The notes beneath the pieces were generated by a model. It saw nothing but the letters and a program-made list of their open reading frames with translations. It searched no databases and was not told the DNA's origin. A stretch of DNA of 58,601 nucleotides. It comes from Bacteroidaceae bacterium (GTDB lineage: Bacteria > Bacteroidota > Bacteroidia > Bacteroidales > Bacteroidaceae). Where the stretch lies: contig JAEEGS010000065.1 of the NCBI GenBank assembly GCA_016280445.1, positions 1 to 58,601 of the forward strand, given 5' to 3'. How positions within the stretch are numbered: position 1 is the stretch's first letter; every line of letters begins with the position of its first letter. Made by a program: the position numbers and the translations under genes. This document shows, piece after piece, positions 17,249-26,652 of this stretch.

Positions 17249-18454
17249 ATGAAAACTATCAGAATATTCGCAACCATCATCGCTGCTGCAACACTCGCCG
17301 GCTGTAGCGAAAGCACCAAGGTAATCTACTCCACAGAACCCGTGGAAAAACAAAATATCAGCACCAGCATCACCGCCACAGGAACCATCGAACCTGTGAC
17401 GGAAGTGGAGGTTGGTACTCAGGTGTCGGGCATCATCGACCGCATCTATGTAGATTACAACTCAGAGGTGCACAGAGGACAAGTCATCGCCGAGCTGGAC
17501 AAGACGAACCTGCTCTCCGAACTGGCTTCGGCTCAAAGCAACCTCTCAAATGCACAGGCTTCGCTCAACTACCAGTCGTCTAACTTCAAACGTTTCAAGA
17601 CGCTCTATGAAAAGGGGCTCGTGTCGGCCAACGATTATGAAAATGCCAAGTTGACCTACGAACAGGCTGTACAGCAAGTGAAGGTGCAGCAGCAGAATGT
17701 GCAGAAAGCACAGACGAACCTCGGTTATGCCACCATCACTTCGCCCATCGACGGCATCGTGCTCTCAAAGGAAGTGGAAGAAGGACAGACCGTTGCATCG
17801 GCCATGACCACCCCCACCCTGTTCATCATCGCACAAGACTTGACCGACATGCGCGTGATTGCCAACATCGACGAGGCTGACATTGGCGGTGTGAAAGAGG
17901 GACAGCGTGTGACCTTCACCGTGGATGCATTCCCAGATGACACATTTGAAGGCTGCGTGACCCAAGTGCGTCAAGAAGCCACAACGGAGAGCAATGTAGT
18001 CACATACGAAGTGGTCATCTCCGCTCCCAACAATGATTTGAAACTGAAACCAGGACTGACAGCCAACGTAACCATCTACACGCTGGAGAAGAATGGTGTG
18101 CTGGCCGTTCCATCGAAGGCATTGCGTTTCACTCCCAATGAAGCGTTGCTCCAAGAAGGTGAAATAGTGGAAGACGTAGAGGCACCAGCCAAGGTGTGGA
18201 CCAAGGAAGGTAACACTTTCAAGGCGCACAAGGTGGAGATTGGCACCAGCAACGGTATGCTCACCGAAATTGTATCGGGTGTGGCAGCAGGTACAGAAGT
18301 GCTCACCGACTTCGAAATCATTGGCGGCAAAGAGGAAGAGGATGAGGCGACCACAGCAAACCCCTTCATGCCACGTCCACGAAACAACCGTAACGCCAAC
18401 GGTGCCAACGGCAACAAAACTCCGAATGCTAACGGTAATGCTCCCAGAAGATGA
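17249..18454 (+). CDS. MacA-like periplasmic adaptor lipoprotein
   Basis: The periplasmic adaptor (HlyD/RND-MFP family) that links a MacB-type ABC pump to a TolC-type channel. The 401-residue product has a lipoprotein signal (LAGC near residues 16-19). A barrel-sandwich half (TGTIEPVTEVEVGTQVSG, about 43-60), an alpha-hairpin rich in Gln and Ala (about 85-160), the second half-motif ATITSPIDGIVLSKEVEEGQTV (about 156-180), and beta-barrel and membrane-proximal domains follow. The C-terminus is an Asn/Gly/Ala/Arg-rich tail (about 370-401). Its stop overlaps the ATPase start by 4 nt, so the two are translationally coupled. Confidence 0.93.
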   Translation: MKTIRIFATIIAAATLAGCSESTKVIYSTEPVEKQNISTSITATGTIEPVTEVEVGTQVSGIIDRIYVDYNSEVHRGQVIAELDKTNLLSELASAQSNLSNAQASLNYQSSNFKRFKTLYEKGLVSANDYENAKLTYEQAVQQVKVQQQNVQKAQTNLGYATITSPIDGIVLSKEVEEGQTVASAMTTPTLFIIAQDLTDMRVIANIDEADIGGVKEGQRVTFTVDAFPDDTFEGCVTQVRQEATTESNVVTYEVVISAPNNDLKLKPGLTANVTIYTLEKNGVLAVPSKALRFTPNEALLQEGEIVEDVEAPAKVWTKEGNTFKAHKVEIGTSNGMLTEIVSGVAAGTEVLTDFEIIGGKEEEDEATTANPFMPRPRNNRNANGANGNKTPNANGNAPRR

Positions 18455-19215
18455 ACGAACAGAAAGACAATCGTAAAGTTGTCATCGAACTCGACAATGT
18501 GAAGCGATACTTCCAAGTAGGTTCTGAAACAGTCAAAGCCCTGCGTGGTGTGAGCTTTAAAATCTATGAAGGTGAGTTCGTGACCATTCAAGGCACATCT
18601 GGTTCAGGCAAGTCAACCCTGCTCAACCAGTTGGGGTGCCTTGACACGCCTACCTCGGGCGAATACTATCTGGACGGAACCCCTGTGCGCAAGATGAGCA
18701 AGAACCAACGTGCCAAACTGCGCAACCGCAAGATTGGTTTCGTATTCCAGAACTACAATCTGCTGGCTAAGACGACGGCTGTGGAGAATGTGGAACTGCC
18801 CCTCATGTACAACAACAAGTACAACGCAAAGCAACGTCGTGAAGCAGCGGTGAAAGCCTTGCAGGAAGTGGGATTGGGCGACCGTCTCGACCACAAAAGC
18901 AATCAAATGTCGGGTGGTCAGATGCAACGTGTGGCCATTGCCAGAGCATTGGTCAACAATCCTGCCGTACTTTTGGCCGACGAAGCAACAGGTAACCTCG
19001 ACACCCGCACCTCGTTCGAGATGCTCGTGCTTTTCCAAAAACTCCATCAGGAGGGACATACCATCATCTTCGTAACTCACAACCCTGAGATTGCCGAATA
19101 TGCCTCCCGCAACATCAACCTGCGCGACGGCAAAATCCGCGAAGACACCATCAACACCAACATCAAATCGGCAGCCGAGGCATTGGCAGCCCTGCCCAAA
19201 CCGCAAGACGATTAG
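18451..19215 (+). CDS. MacB-type ABC transporter ATP-binding protein
   Basis: The cytoplasmic ATPase of a MacAB-like exporter. The 254-residue product has Walker A GTSGSGKST (about residues 49-57), a Q-loop (FVFQNYNLL, about 95), the ABC signature MSGGQMQRVAIARAL (about 152-166), Walker B VLLADEATGNLD (about 173-184) and the switch His in VTHNPE (about 208). It lies in a separate gene from the permease, unlike E. coli MacB where the two are fused. The start overlaps the adaptor stop by 4 nt. Confidence 0.95.
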   Translation: MNEQKDNRKVVIELDNVKRYFQVGSETVKALRGVSFKIYEGEFVTIQGTSGSGKSTLLNQLGCLDTPTSGEYYLDGTPVRKMSKNQRAKLRNRKIGFVFQNYNLLAKTTAVENVELPLMYNNKYNAKQRREAAVKALQEVGLGDRLDHKSNQMSGGQMQRVAIARALVNNPAVLLADEATGNLDTRTSFEMLVLFQKLHQEGHTIIFVTHNPEIAEYASRNINLRDGKIREDTINTNIKSAAEALAALPKPQDD

Positions 19216-19286
19216 CCTGCCCGCGCAGTACTTGCTAGCCTATGCGCTGGGCAATTCTTCATCAACTCAAATATCCAGAAACTCAT

Positions 19287-20513
19287 ATGAACATATTGAA
19301 TTTGTTCAAAGTCAGCATCAACGCTGTGGCAAACAACAAGATGCGATCCTTTCTCTCCATGCTCGGCATCATCATTGGTGTGGCAGCAGTCATCATCATG
19401 ATGTCCATCGGACAAGGTTCCAAGGAAAGCATCCGCAAGGAACTCTCCACCATGGGCACCAACCTGCTCACCATTCGTCCTGGAGCCGACATGCGTGGCG
19501 GTGTGCGCCAAGACCCTTCTGCCATGCAGACGTTGAAGATGGCAGACTATCAACGCATCCTCGCAGAAAAGAAATTTGTCAGTTATGTCTCTCCTGAGGT
19601 CACTTCCTCAGGACAGGTCATCTATGGCAATAACAATACCACCAGCACCATCTACGGAGAATCGACGGAATATCTTGACATCAAACAATGGGATGTCGAG
19701 GAGGGTGTCAACTTCAACGAGGAAGACATCCGTAAAGCGGCTAAGGTGTGTGTGGTCGGCAAGACCATCGTCAAAGAACTTTTTGGCGAAGGTAAGGAAG
19801 CAGAAGCCATTGGCAAGAACATCCGCTTCAAGTCCATCCCTTTGCGCATCGTTGGTGTGCTGAAGGGCAAAGGCTATAACTCATGGGGTATGGACCAAGA
19901 CAATGTCATCATCTCGCCATACACCTGCGTAATGAAGCGCATTGCCGCCCAGACCTACTTCTCTTCCATCGTCTGCTCTGCCCTCACCGAAGAACTTTCT
20001 GATGCGGCCATTGAGGAACTGACACAGATTCTTCGCAGCAACCACAAACTGAAAGCGGAAGCCGTGGATGACTTCACCATCCGTTCACAAGCCGAAATGA
20101 TGGACACCATGTCCTCCACGATGGACACCGTCACCATCATTCTCGTAGTGGCAGCCGCCTTCTCTCTGCTCGTGGCCGGTATTGGCATCATGAACATCAT
20201 GCTTGTGTCTGTGACTGAACGCACCAAGGAGATAGGCCTTCGCATGGCCGTCGGTGCCACCGGTTTGGTCATTTCCCTACAGTTCCTCATCGAGTCCGTG
20301 CTCATCTCGCTCACAGGCGGACTCTTGGGTGTGCTATTAGGAGGACTGGTCAGCAACTTTGTTGTTCCGCTCATTGGTATGCCCTCCAGCATCCCTGCAT
20401 GGTCCATCTATGTGTCCTTCGCCGTCTGCACTTTCATCGGCGTCATCTTTGGCTATATCCCAGCAAGGAAGGCAGCCAACATGGACCCCATCGAGGCCAT
20501 CCGTCACGAATAA
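19287..20513 (+). CDS. MacB-type ABC transporter permease (FtsX-like)
   Basis: The membrane subunit of the exporter: an N-terminal transmembrane helix (about residues 20-42, SMLGIIIGVAAVIIMMSIG), a large periplasmic MacB-PCD domain (about 45-275) and an FtsX-like C-terminal domain with three helices, containing MNIMLVSVTERTKEIGLRMA and ending MDPIEAIRHE. The chosen start is the ATG at 19287 (MNILNLFKVS). It gives about 408 residues and places the first helix at the usual distance; an upstream start at 19242 would add 15 unlike residues. A 71-nt gap separates it from the ATPase stop. Confidence 0.93.
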   Translation: MNILNLFKVSINAVANNKMRSFLSMLGIIIGVAAVIIMMSIGQGSKESIRKELSTMGTNLLTIRPGADMRGGVRQDPSAMQTLKMADYQRILAEKKFVSYVSPEVTSSGQVIYGNNNTTSTIYGESTEYLDIKQWDVEEGVNFNEEDIRKAAKVCVVGKTIVKELFGEGKEAEAIGKNIRFKSIPLRIVGVLKGKGYNSWGMDQDNVIISPYTCVMKRIAAQTYFSSIVCSALTEELSDAAIEELTQILRSNHKLKAEAVDDFTIRSQAEMMDTMSSTMDTVTIILVVAAAFSLLVAGIGIMNIMLVSVTERTKEIGLRMAVGATGLVISLQFLIESVLISLTGGLLGVLLGGLVSNFVVPLIGMPSSIPAWSIYVSFAVCTFIGVIFGYIPARKAANMDPIEAIRHE

Positions 20514-20546
20514 AGATATTCCACTCAAACAATAATCATATCGTAT

Positions 20547-21131
20547 ATGAGAATCCTATTATCGCTGCTATTCACTATCATGGCATTCTGTCCGCTGCAT
20601 GCACAGTCGCTCAAGGACTTTTTCCTCAAGATGCCTCAAGAAGTCTGCCCTGCCCTCTCCGAATATAACAAGTTAGAGATTGTGGACAATCAAAAGAACG
20701 GCAAGGCCATGCAGACACGCAATTTGTTCAGCAAATTTGCCTATATGGAGACTTTGACCGACAACTATGCGCACCTCAACCTCTCCTCCAATTCGGTGAA
20801 GGAGATGAAGTTGCTGCCACTCAATAATGGAAACCATATCATCATGGTAATCAGCACCGTAAAGGCCGATAGTATTAGTGATTCTTCCATCAGTTTTTAT
20901 GACACGAAATGGACTCCTCTCAATAGTACTGACTACATCGACGAACCCGTTTCCGACCGTTTCCGGAGCATCAGCGTGGCTATTGAGACAGACGAACTGA
21001 CCATCACCACCTCCGAACCCATCGCCCTGCGTACCGACGGAAGTATCAAGCCTGCCGAAACGCCTGCTCCCGTGAGGAAGACCTACCGATGGAGTCGCGA
21101 ACAAAATCACTTCAGCAACACCAATCTGTGA
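20547..21131 (+). CDS. DUF3256 family secreted protein
   Basis: Unknown function, a Bacteroidetes family. The 194-residue product has a signal peptide (about 1-19, ending LHAQ), then a single domain beginning SLKDFFLKMPQEVCPALSEYNK, the usual opening of this family, with mostly beta-structured sequence after it. It lies 33 nt after the permease and its end overlaps tamL by 43 nt, so the transporter, this protein and TamL are probably in one transcript. A periplasmic role in envelope work is a guess from position only. Confidence 0.85.
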   Translation: MRILLSLLFTIMAFCPLHAQSLKDFFLKMPQEVCPALSEYNKLEIVDNQKNGKAMQTRNLFSKFAYMETLTDNYAHLNLSSNSVKEMKLLPLNNGNHIIMVISTVKADSISDSSISFYDTKWTPLNSTDYIDEPVSDRFRSISVAIETDELTITTSEPIALRTDGSIKPAETPAPVRKTYRWSREQNHFSNTNL

Positions 21132-23425
21132 AACAAGGACGTTCCCATATCACTCTTTTTGTCGCAATACTGAGCATGATGGCTGCATCGTGCTCAGTAG
21201 ACCGTTATATACCTGAGGGGAAACACATGCTGACAGAAACGAGTGTGACATGCGACGACCAGGAAGTGATGAAGGCTTATGCGCTGAGCGATTACGTGAC
21301 GCAAAAGACCAACACAAAGTGGTTTGGAGCACGTGTTCCTCTGAGGATGTATATGCTCTCAGGCACCGACACGACCAAACGTTCCTGCCGTTTCTGGCGC
21401 AAATTGGGTGAAGCGCCTGTACTGTACGACAGCATCAAGTCCGCCCGTGCCATGAACGACATCCTGCAGGTGCTCGGCAACGCTGGCTACATGAAAGCCA
21501 CCATAGACGAACAGCGCCAAACAAAGGGGAAGAAGATGAAGGTGCACTATCAGGTGCATCCCAACCAGCGCTACACCATTCGCAACCTCTACCGAATAGT
21601 GGACGACCGAGGGCTGCGTCAGTTCATCACGGTGGATGACACCGCCCGTTCATTGCTGCATGAAGGTGCCCCCTTCGAAGTGACCACCCTCAATGCCGAG
21701 CGCAACCGCATCGCTTCTTATCTGCGGAATAACGGTTACTATAAGTTCACGAAGGAGGACGTGCATTTCAGCGCTGACACGGCAGTCAATTCAACAGAAG
21801 TGGATGTGTTGCTACGCATCACGCTGCATCAAGAGAACGGACGCACGGAAGCCACTGAGCATAAAACTTACGCAATTGGTCAAGTGAACTTTCTGACCGA
21901 TGTCACCTCGCCCGACACACCCACCGACACCATCTCATACAAGGGATATAACTTCATTCATCAGGATGAGCAACATTTCCGCAAACGCCCGCTCATCGGA
22001 AACACGCTGATTCGGCCAGGTGACCTTTTCTGCGACAATCGTTTGCGTCGAACCTACACCAACTTCACACGCCTTGGTGCCATTTCGTTCTCCAACATCA
22101 ATCTGGTGGAACGTCCTGGAACTGACACGCTCGACTGCAACATCATCGTGAACCACTCCAAGCCCCACTCTTTCGGATTCGACGTCGAAGCCACCAACTC
22201 AGCAGGTGACCTCGGAGCCGCCATCTCCACGTCGTATCAGAACAACAACCTGTTTCGGGGCTCTGAATCCTTCACCTTCAAAATCAGAGGAGCCTACGAA
22301 GCCATCACGGGCCTTGAAGGCTATGACGGCCACAACTATCTGGAAGTGGGCAATGAAGCCACATTGAGTTTCCCGCTTTTCCTGTTCCCTTATGTCAAAC
22401 GTGAGTGGGGAACCGCACACAACGCCTCTTCTGAAATTTCCTTGCAGCATAACATCCAGAAACGTCCAGAGTTCACCCGACGGGTGATGACAGCCGCATG
22501 GCGCTATAAGTGGAGCAGCCTCAGCCAGCGCGTACAGCACCGCTACGACCTCATTGAGGTGAACTACATCTACATGCCCTGGATTTCACGAACATTCAAG
22601 GAACAATACCTCGACTCGCTGGGCAAGACAAACGCCATCCTGAAATACAACTACGAGAACCTGCTCATCACCAAGATGGGCTACACCTATTCTTACAACT
22701 CGTTGGGTGCACGTGAACAGATTTATGGCAAGAACGCCCATACCTTCCGTTTCAACATCGAGACCTCCGGCAATTTGCTTGGCGGCATCTCCAACGTCTT
22801 CGGCAGCAAGAAGAATCACGAGGGACAATACACCTTCTGCGGCAGCGCGTATGCTCAGTATGTGAGGGGCGACTTCGATTTCGCCCAGAGCCTCAGCATC
22901 GGAAAGAACACATCTGTGGCCTTTCATGGAGCCTTCGGCATCGCCTATCCTTATGGCAACTCCAACCAGTTGCCGTTCGAGAAACGCTATTTTGCAGGAG
23001 GAGCCAATAGCGTGCGCGGTTGGTCGGTGCGTTCCCTCGGACCTGGCGCTTACAACGGGAAAGATAAGGGCATCAACTTCCTCAACCAGTCGGGCGACAT
23101 CAAACTGGACCTCAGCGTTGAATTCCGCACCAAACTCTTTTGGAAATTCAGCGGCGCAGCCTTTGTCGATGCAGGCAACATTTGGACCATCCGCGAATAC
23201 AAAGACCAACCCGGCGGCGAGTTCCGTTTCAACACATTTGTAGAACAAATCGCTGTTGGTTATGGACTCGGTCTCCGCATGGATGCCAACTTCTTCATCG
23301 TCCGCTTCGATGCCGGCATGAAAGCCATCGACCCCGCCTATACAGGTCGGAAGCACTACCCCATCACCCGCCACGATTTCGACCGCGATTTCGCCTTCCA
23401 CTTTGCTGTGGGAATGCCGTTCTAA
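21089..23425 (+). CDS. tamL: TamL-like BamA-family outer membrane lipoprotein
   Basis: A BamA/TamA-superfamily outer-membrane assembly protein of the lipidated Bacteroidetes type. The 778-residue product has a lipoprotein signal with MAASC near residues 31-35, POTRA-like repeats (about 40-330) and a C-terminal 16-strand barrel (about 370-778). The barrel contains the conserved loop-6 motif as SVRGWSVRSLGPG (about 638) and ends in phenylalanine (AVGMPF), as outer-membrane barrels do. TamL proteins work with TamB; no tamB gene is adjacent here. The ATG at 21089 lies inside DUF3256 in another frame, so the overlap is 43 nt. This start supplies the positive residues expected before the hydrophobic signal core. 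Confidence 0.9.
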   Translation: MESRTKSLQQHQSVKQGRSHITLFVAILSMMAASCSVDRYIPEGKHMLTETSVTCDDQEVMKAYALSDYVTQKTNTKWFGARVPLRMYMLSGTDTTKRSCRFWRKLGEAPVLYDSIKSARAMNDILQVLGNAGYMKATIDEQRQTKGKKMKVHYQVHPNQRYTIRNLYRIVDDRGLRQFITVDDTARSLLHEGAPFEVTTLNAERNRIASYLRNNGYYKFTKEDVHFSADTAVNSTEVDVLLRITLHQENGRTEATEHKTYAIGQVNFLTDVTSPDTPTDTISYKGYNFIHQDEQHFRKRPLIGNTLIRPGDLFCDNRLRRTYTNFTRLGAISFSNINLVERPGTDTLDCNIIVNHSKPHSFGFDVEATNSAGDLGAAISTSYQNNNLFRGSESFTFKIRGAYEAITGLEGYDGHNYLEVGNEATLSFPLFLFPYVKREWGTAHNASSEISLQHNIQKRPEFTRRVMTAAWRYKWSSLSQRVQHRYDLIEVNYIYMPWISRTFKEQYLDSLGKTNAILKYNYENLLITKMGYTYSYNSLGAREQIYGKNAHTFRFNIETSGNLLGGISNVFGSKKNHEGQYTFCGSAYAQYVRGDFDFAQSLSIGKNTSVAFHGAFGIAYPYGNSNQLPFEKRYFAGGANSVRGWSVRSLGPGAYNGKDKGINFLNQSGDIKLDLSVEFRTKLFWKFSGAAFVDAGNIWTIREYKDQPGGEFRFNTFVEQIAVGYGLGLRMDANFFIVRFDAGMKAIDPAYTGRKHYPITRHDFDRDFAFHFAVGMPF

Positions 23426-23453
23426 AAAACTCTGGAACGGAACACACCCACAA

Positions 23454-23614
23454 CCTCCACCGACTCTATGTAAGAGCCTCCACTTACTCTGTGTAAGTAC
23501 CTCCGCTTACTCTGTGTAAGAACCTCCGCTTACTCTGTGTAAGAACCTCCACTTACTCTGTGTAATAACTTCCACTTACTCTGTGTAAGTACCTCCATCA
23601 CCTTACTGTAAGTA
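23454..23614. repeat. Tandem array of seven 23-bp units (minisatellite B)
   Basis: Units start at 23454, 23477, 23500, 23523, 23546, 23569 and 23592. The consensus begins CCTCCACTTACTCTGTGTAA, with a dyad CTTAC-TCTGT-GTAAG. The first and last units are degenerate. A diverged single copy in the opposite orientation lies at 56822-56844. Confidence 0.95.
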
Positions 23615-23634
23615 CCAAAATAAATTCCTTCTTT

Positions 23635-23718
23635 GAATTGATGAATTCGTAGAAGGAATTGATGAGTAAGTAGAAGGAATTGATGAATCAGTAGAACGAA
23701 TTGATGGGAAAGCATCTG
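23635..23718. repeat. Tandem array of four 21-bp units
   Basis: Units start at 23635, 23656, 23677 and 23698 and open GAATTGATG; the first three end GTAGAAG or GTAGAAC and the fourth is degraded. The period (21) and the sequence differ from the neighbouring 23-bp array. Confidence 0.93.
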
Positions 23719-23870
23719 ATTCGAAGGATGGGAGCGCTTTCCCTTTTCTTTTGCAAAGATACGATATTTTTTTGACTTTGTCAAGAGTTTGCCATTTGGA
23801 TTCTCGCCTTCACTTCAAGTTTTTTGTAGTTTCCTTCCCCATCCTGCCGCATATTTCAAAAAAATGTAGT

Positions 23871-23878
23871 AACTTTGC
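23871..23878 (+). promoter_or_regulatory. -7 element of the aspS promoter
   Basis: TAACTTTG matches TAnnTTTG, with a leader of about 25 nt before the aspS ATG at 23909. It lies just after the repeat arrays. Confidence 0.75.
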
Positions 23879-23908
23879 ATGTAGAAATCAAATAACACAT
23901 ATATAAAT

Positions 23909-25672
23909 ATGTACAGAACACATACGAATGGGGAGTTGAGGCTCTCCGACGCTGGTAAGCAAGTGACGCTTGCCGGATGGGTGCAGCGCACGAGAAAGAT
24001 GGGAGCGCTGACCTTTGTTGATTTGCGTGACCGCTACGGCATCACGCAGTTGGTGTTTAATGAGGAGACGAACGCTCCGCTGTGTGAACGTGCCAACAAA
24101 CTGGGTCGCGAGTTCGTGATTCAGGTGACGGGCACGGTGGCTGAGCGATACAGCAAGAACAAGAACCTGCCGACGGGAGACATCGAGATTGAGGTGAGCG
24201 AGTTGACGGTGCTGAACGAGTCGGTGACTCCTCCGTTCACGATTGAAGACATCTCCGATGGTGGCGATGACCTCCGCATGAAGTACCGCTATCTGGATTT
24301 ACGCCGCAACCCTGTGCGCCGGAATCTGGAACTGCGCCACAAGTTCTGCATTGCTGTGCGCAACTACTTGAGCAACCTCGGATTCCTGGAGGTGGAGACG
24401 CCGATGCTGATTGGCTCCACTCCTGAGGGTGCCCGCGACTTCATCGTGCCTTCGCGCATGAACCCAGGTCAGTTCTATGCCCTGCCACAATCGCCTCAGA
24501 CCTTGAAGCAGTTGCTGATGGTGGCCGGTTTCGACCGCTACTTCCAGATTGTGAAGTGCTTCCGCGACGAGGACTTGCGTGCCGACCGCCAGCCGGAGTT
24601 CACGCAGATTGACTGCGAGATGTCGTTCGTGACTCAGGAGGACATCATCCAGACGTTCGAGGGCATGGCGAAGCACTTGTTCAAGGAGTTGAGAGGCGTG
24701 GAGATTGAAGGCAACTTCCTCCGCCTGCCTTGGATAGAGTGCATGAAGCGATTCGGAAGTGACAAGCCCGACATGCGTTTCGGCATGGAGTTTGTGGAGT
24801 TGGACGATGTGCTGAAGAAGGGCACGTTTGCCGTGTTCGACGATGCAGCCTACATTGGCGGTATCTGTGCGGAAGGCTGTGCCTACTACACGAGAAAGGA
24901 CATTGACAAGTTGACCGAATGGGTGAAGCGTCCGCAGATTGGCGCGAAGGGCATGGTGTATGCCCGTGTGCAGGAAGACGGCAGCGTGAAGTCATCGGTT
25001 GACAAGTTCTATACGCAGGAAGACCTGCAAGCCTTGAAGGAGAAGATGGGTGCCAAACCTGGCGACCTCATCCTCATCCTCAGCGGCAACGATGCCATGA
25101 AGACACGCAAGCAGTTGTGCGAATTGCGTCTGGAGATGGGCGAACGCCTCGGCTTGAGAGACAAGAACAAGTTTGCCCTGCTGTGGGTGACCGAGTTCCC
25201 GATGTTCGAGTGGAGCGACGAGGAGCAGCGCCTGATGGCAATGCACCACCCATTCACACACCCGATGGACGAAGACATCCACCTGCTGGACAGCGACCCT
25301 GCAGCCGTGCGTGCCGATGCCTACGACATGGTGTGCAACGGCATCGAAGTGGGTGGCGGTTCCATCCGTATCCACGACCCGAAACTGCAGGCAAAGATGT
25401 TCGAGATTCTCGGCTTCACGCCTGAAAAGGCAGAGGAGCAGTTCGGCTTCCTGATGAACGCCTTCAAGTATGGCGCACCTCCTCATGGCGGTTTGGCATA
25501 CGGGCTCGACCGCTGGGTGAGCATCTTCGCAGGCCTCGACTCCATCCGCGACTGCATCGCATTCCCAAAGAACAACAGCGGACGCGACGTGATGCTCGAT
25601 GCACCTTCATTTGTGGATCAGAAACAACTCGACGAAGACTTCATCGCACTTAATCTGCCAAAGGAACAATAA
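23909..25672 (+). CDS. aspS: Aspartyl-tRNA synthetase, bacterial type
   Basis: Charges tRNA-Asp. At 587 residues it is the full bacterial length: an OB-fold anticodon-binding domain (about 1-105), class II motif 1 near residue 150 ([20 protein letters not shown]), motif 2 ([20 protein letters not shown], about 210-230), the bacterial GAD insertion (about 290-420), and motif 3 ([13 protein letters not shown], about 528-540). Whether it is strictly Asp-specific or also charges tRNA-Asn cannot be decided here. The MBL hydrolase gene follows after 2 nt and is surely co-transcribed. Confidence 0.97.
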   Translation: MYRTHTNGELRLSDAGKQVTLAGWVQRTRKMGALTFVDLRDRYGITQLVFNEETNAPLCERANKLGREFVIQVTGTVAERYSKNKNLPTGDIEIEVSELTVLNESVTPPFTIEDISDGGDDLRMKYRYLDLRRNPVRRNLELRHKFCIAVRNYLSNLGFLEVETPMLIGSTPEGARDFIVPSRMNPGQFYALPQSPQTLKQLLMVAGFDRYFQIVKCFRDEDLRADRQPEFTQIDCEMSFVTQEDIIQTFEGMAKHLFKELRGVEIEGNFLRLPWIECMKRFGSDKPDMRFGMEFVELDDVLKKGTFAVFDDAAYIGGICAEGCAYYTRKDIDKLTEWVKRPQIGAKGMVYARVQEDGSVKSSVDKFYTQEDLQALKEKMGAKPGDLILILSGNDAMKTRKQLCELRLEMGERLGLRDKNKFALLWVTEFPMFEWSDEEQRLMAMHHPFTHPMDEDIHLLDSDPAAVRADAYDMVCNGIEVGGGSIRIHDPKLQAKMFEILGFTPEKAEEQFGFLMNAFKYGAPPHGGLAYGLDRWVSIFAGLDSIRDCIAFPKNNSGRDVMLDAPSFVDQKQLDEDFIALNLPKEQ

Positions 25673-25674
25673 CA

Positions 25675-26478
25675 ATGCCACTAACATTTTTAAGCCTCGG
25701 AAGCGGCAGTTGCGGCAATTGTTACTATCTGGCTACGGAGCAGGATGCCATCCTGGTCGACTGTGGTATTGGTTTGCGGCGGCTCAAGAAAGATGTGCAT
25801 GAGTATGGAATCAAACTGGGCAAGGTGAGGGGCATCCTCATCACCCACGACCATGCCGACCACATCAAGAATGCCGGAAAAATCAGCAAAGAATTCGACA
25901 TCCCCGTGTATGCCACAACGCTGGTGCACGAGGGCATGGACAGGAACTGGCAAAGCGCCGAGAAAGTGCCAACGGAAAACCGCCACTATGTGGAAAAGGA
26001 CGAACCGTTCCAGATTGGCGACTTCCGCGTCACAGCCTTTCCGATTCCTCACGACGCCTCAGAAAACGTGGGATATCACATCGAAGTGGGCGACAAACGC
26101 TTCACCGTGATGACCGATGTGGGTGCAGCCACCAACGAGGTGGAACAATACATCGGCAAAAGCACCCACCTCATCTTCGAGGCCAACTACGACGACGAGA
26201 TGCTGCAACAGGGACGCTATCCCGAAATCCTGAAGGAGCGCATCGCCAGCGGACACGGACACCTGTCGAACAACAAAGCAGCCACAGCATTGGCTCAGAA
26301 TTTTCATGCCGACCTGAAGTCCGTTTGGCTCTGCCATTTGAGCGAAGAGAACAACCATCCAGAACTGGCACGCAAGACCGTGGAGACCGTCTTGCGAAGT
26401 TACGGAATCATCGCAGGCGTTGACTTCACACTCGAAGTGCTGCGACGGAAAATCTCCACAGGCCCCTTCTTTTTGTAA
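25675..26478 (+). CDS. MBL-fold metallo-hydrolase (YycJ/WalJ-like)
   Basis: A cytoplasmic metallo-beta-lactamase-fold hydrolase. The 267-residue product begins SLGSGSCGNCYYL and has the metal motif THDHADH (about residues 60-66), the fold of the YycJ/WalJ group, which includes 5'-3' exonuclease-type proteins. A further Asp (MTDVGA, about 146) and the GHGHLSN motif (about 198) supply other metal ligands. It lies 2 nt after aspS. A long imperfect terminator hairpin follows. Confidence 0.9.
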   Translation: MPLTFLSLGSGSCGNCYYLATEQDAILVDCGIGLRRLKKDVHEYGIKLGKVRGILITHDHADHIKNAGKISKEFDIPVYATTLVHEGMDRNWQSAEKVPTENRHYVEKDEPFQIGDFRVTAFPIPHDASENVGYHIEVGDKRFTVMTDVGAATNEVEQYIGKSTHLIFEANYDDEMLQQGRYPEILKERIASGHGHLSNNKAATALAQNFHADLKSVWLCHLSEENNHPELARKTVETVLRSYGIIAGVDFTLEVLRRKISTGPFFL

Positions 26479-26491
26479 CGGCCAAGCACAC

Positions 26492-26580
26492 AAAAAGGCA
26501 AAGTGAAAAGTGAAAAAAGCAACCAGCCCCCACCCTAAGGGCACTTATTATGGTTTTTTCACCTTTTAGTTTGCCTTTTT
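26492..26580 (+). terminator. Terminator after aspS-MBL operon
   Basis: The arm AAAAAGGCAAAGTGAAAAG near 26492-26510 pairs imperfectly with CTTTTAGTTTGCCTTTTT at 26563-26580. The 3' arm ends in a T run. It lies just upstream of the next promoter. Confidence 0.7.
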
Positions 26581-26595
26581 TTCATGTTTTTTTTG

Positions 26596-26603
26596 TACCT
26601 TTG
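26596..26603 (+). promoter_or_regulatory. -7 element of the GT5-like gene promoter
   Basis: TACCTTTG matches TAnnTTTG, followed by a leader of about 45 nt. An in-frame start at 26584 lies upstream of it and is therefore excluded; the ATG at 26653 is used. Confidence 0.75.
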
Positions 26604-26652
26604 CATGTCTTTTGTATACACATGCGGAAAGACGAAGCCAAAGCAACAAAGC

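Larger units (their letters stand above)
23426..23908. other. 483-nt gene-free spacer, mostly tandem repeats
   Basis: Between tamL and aspS. It holds a seven-unit 23-bp array, a four-unit 21-bp array and the aspS promoter. The open frame on the minus strand at 23530-23784 is a by-product of the repeats. I see no RNA gene here. Confidence 0.8.

Noticed and set aside
23454-23718. Repeat arrays as a CRISPR array
   Set aside because: There are no variable spacers between units, and no cas gene is in the window.
23530-23784. A leftward open frame of 84 codons with repeated HQF units
   Set aside because: Its repeat pattern is just the translation of the 21-bp and 23-bp arrays.
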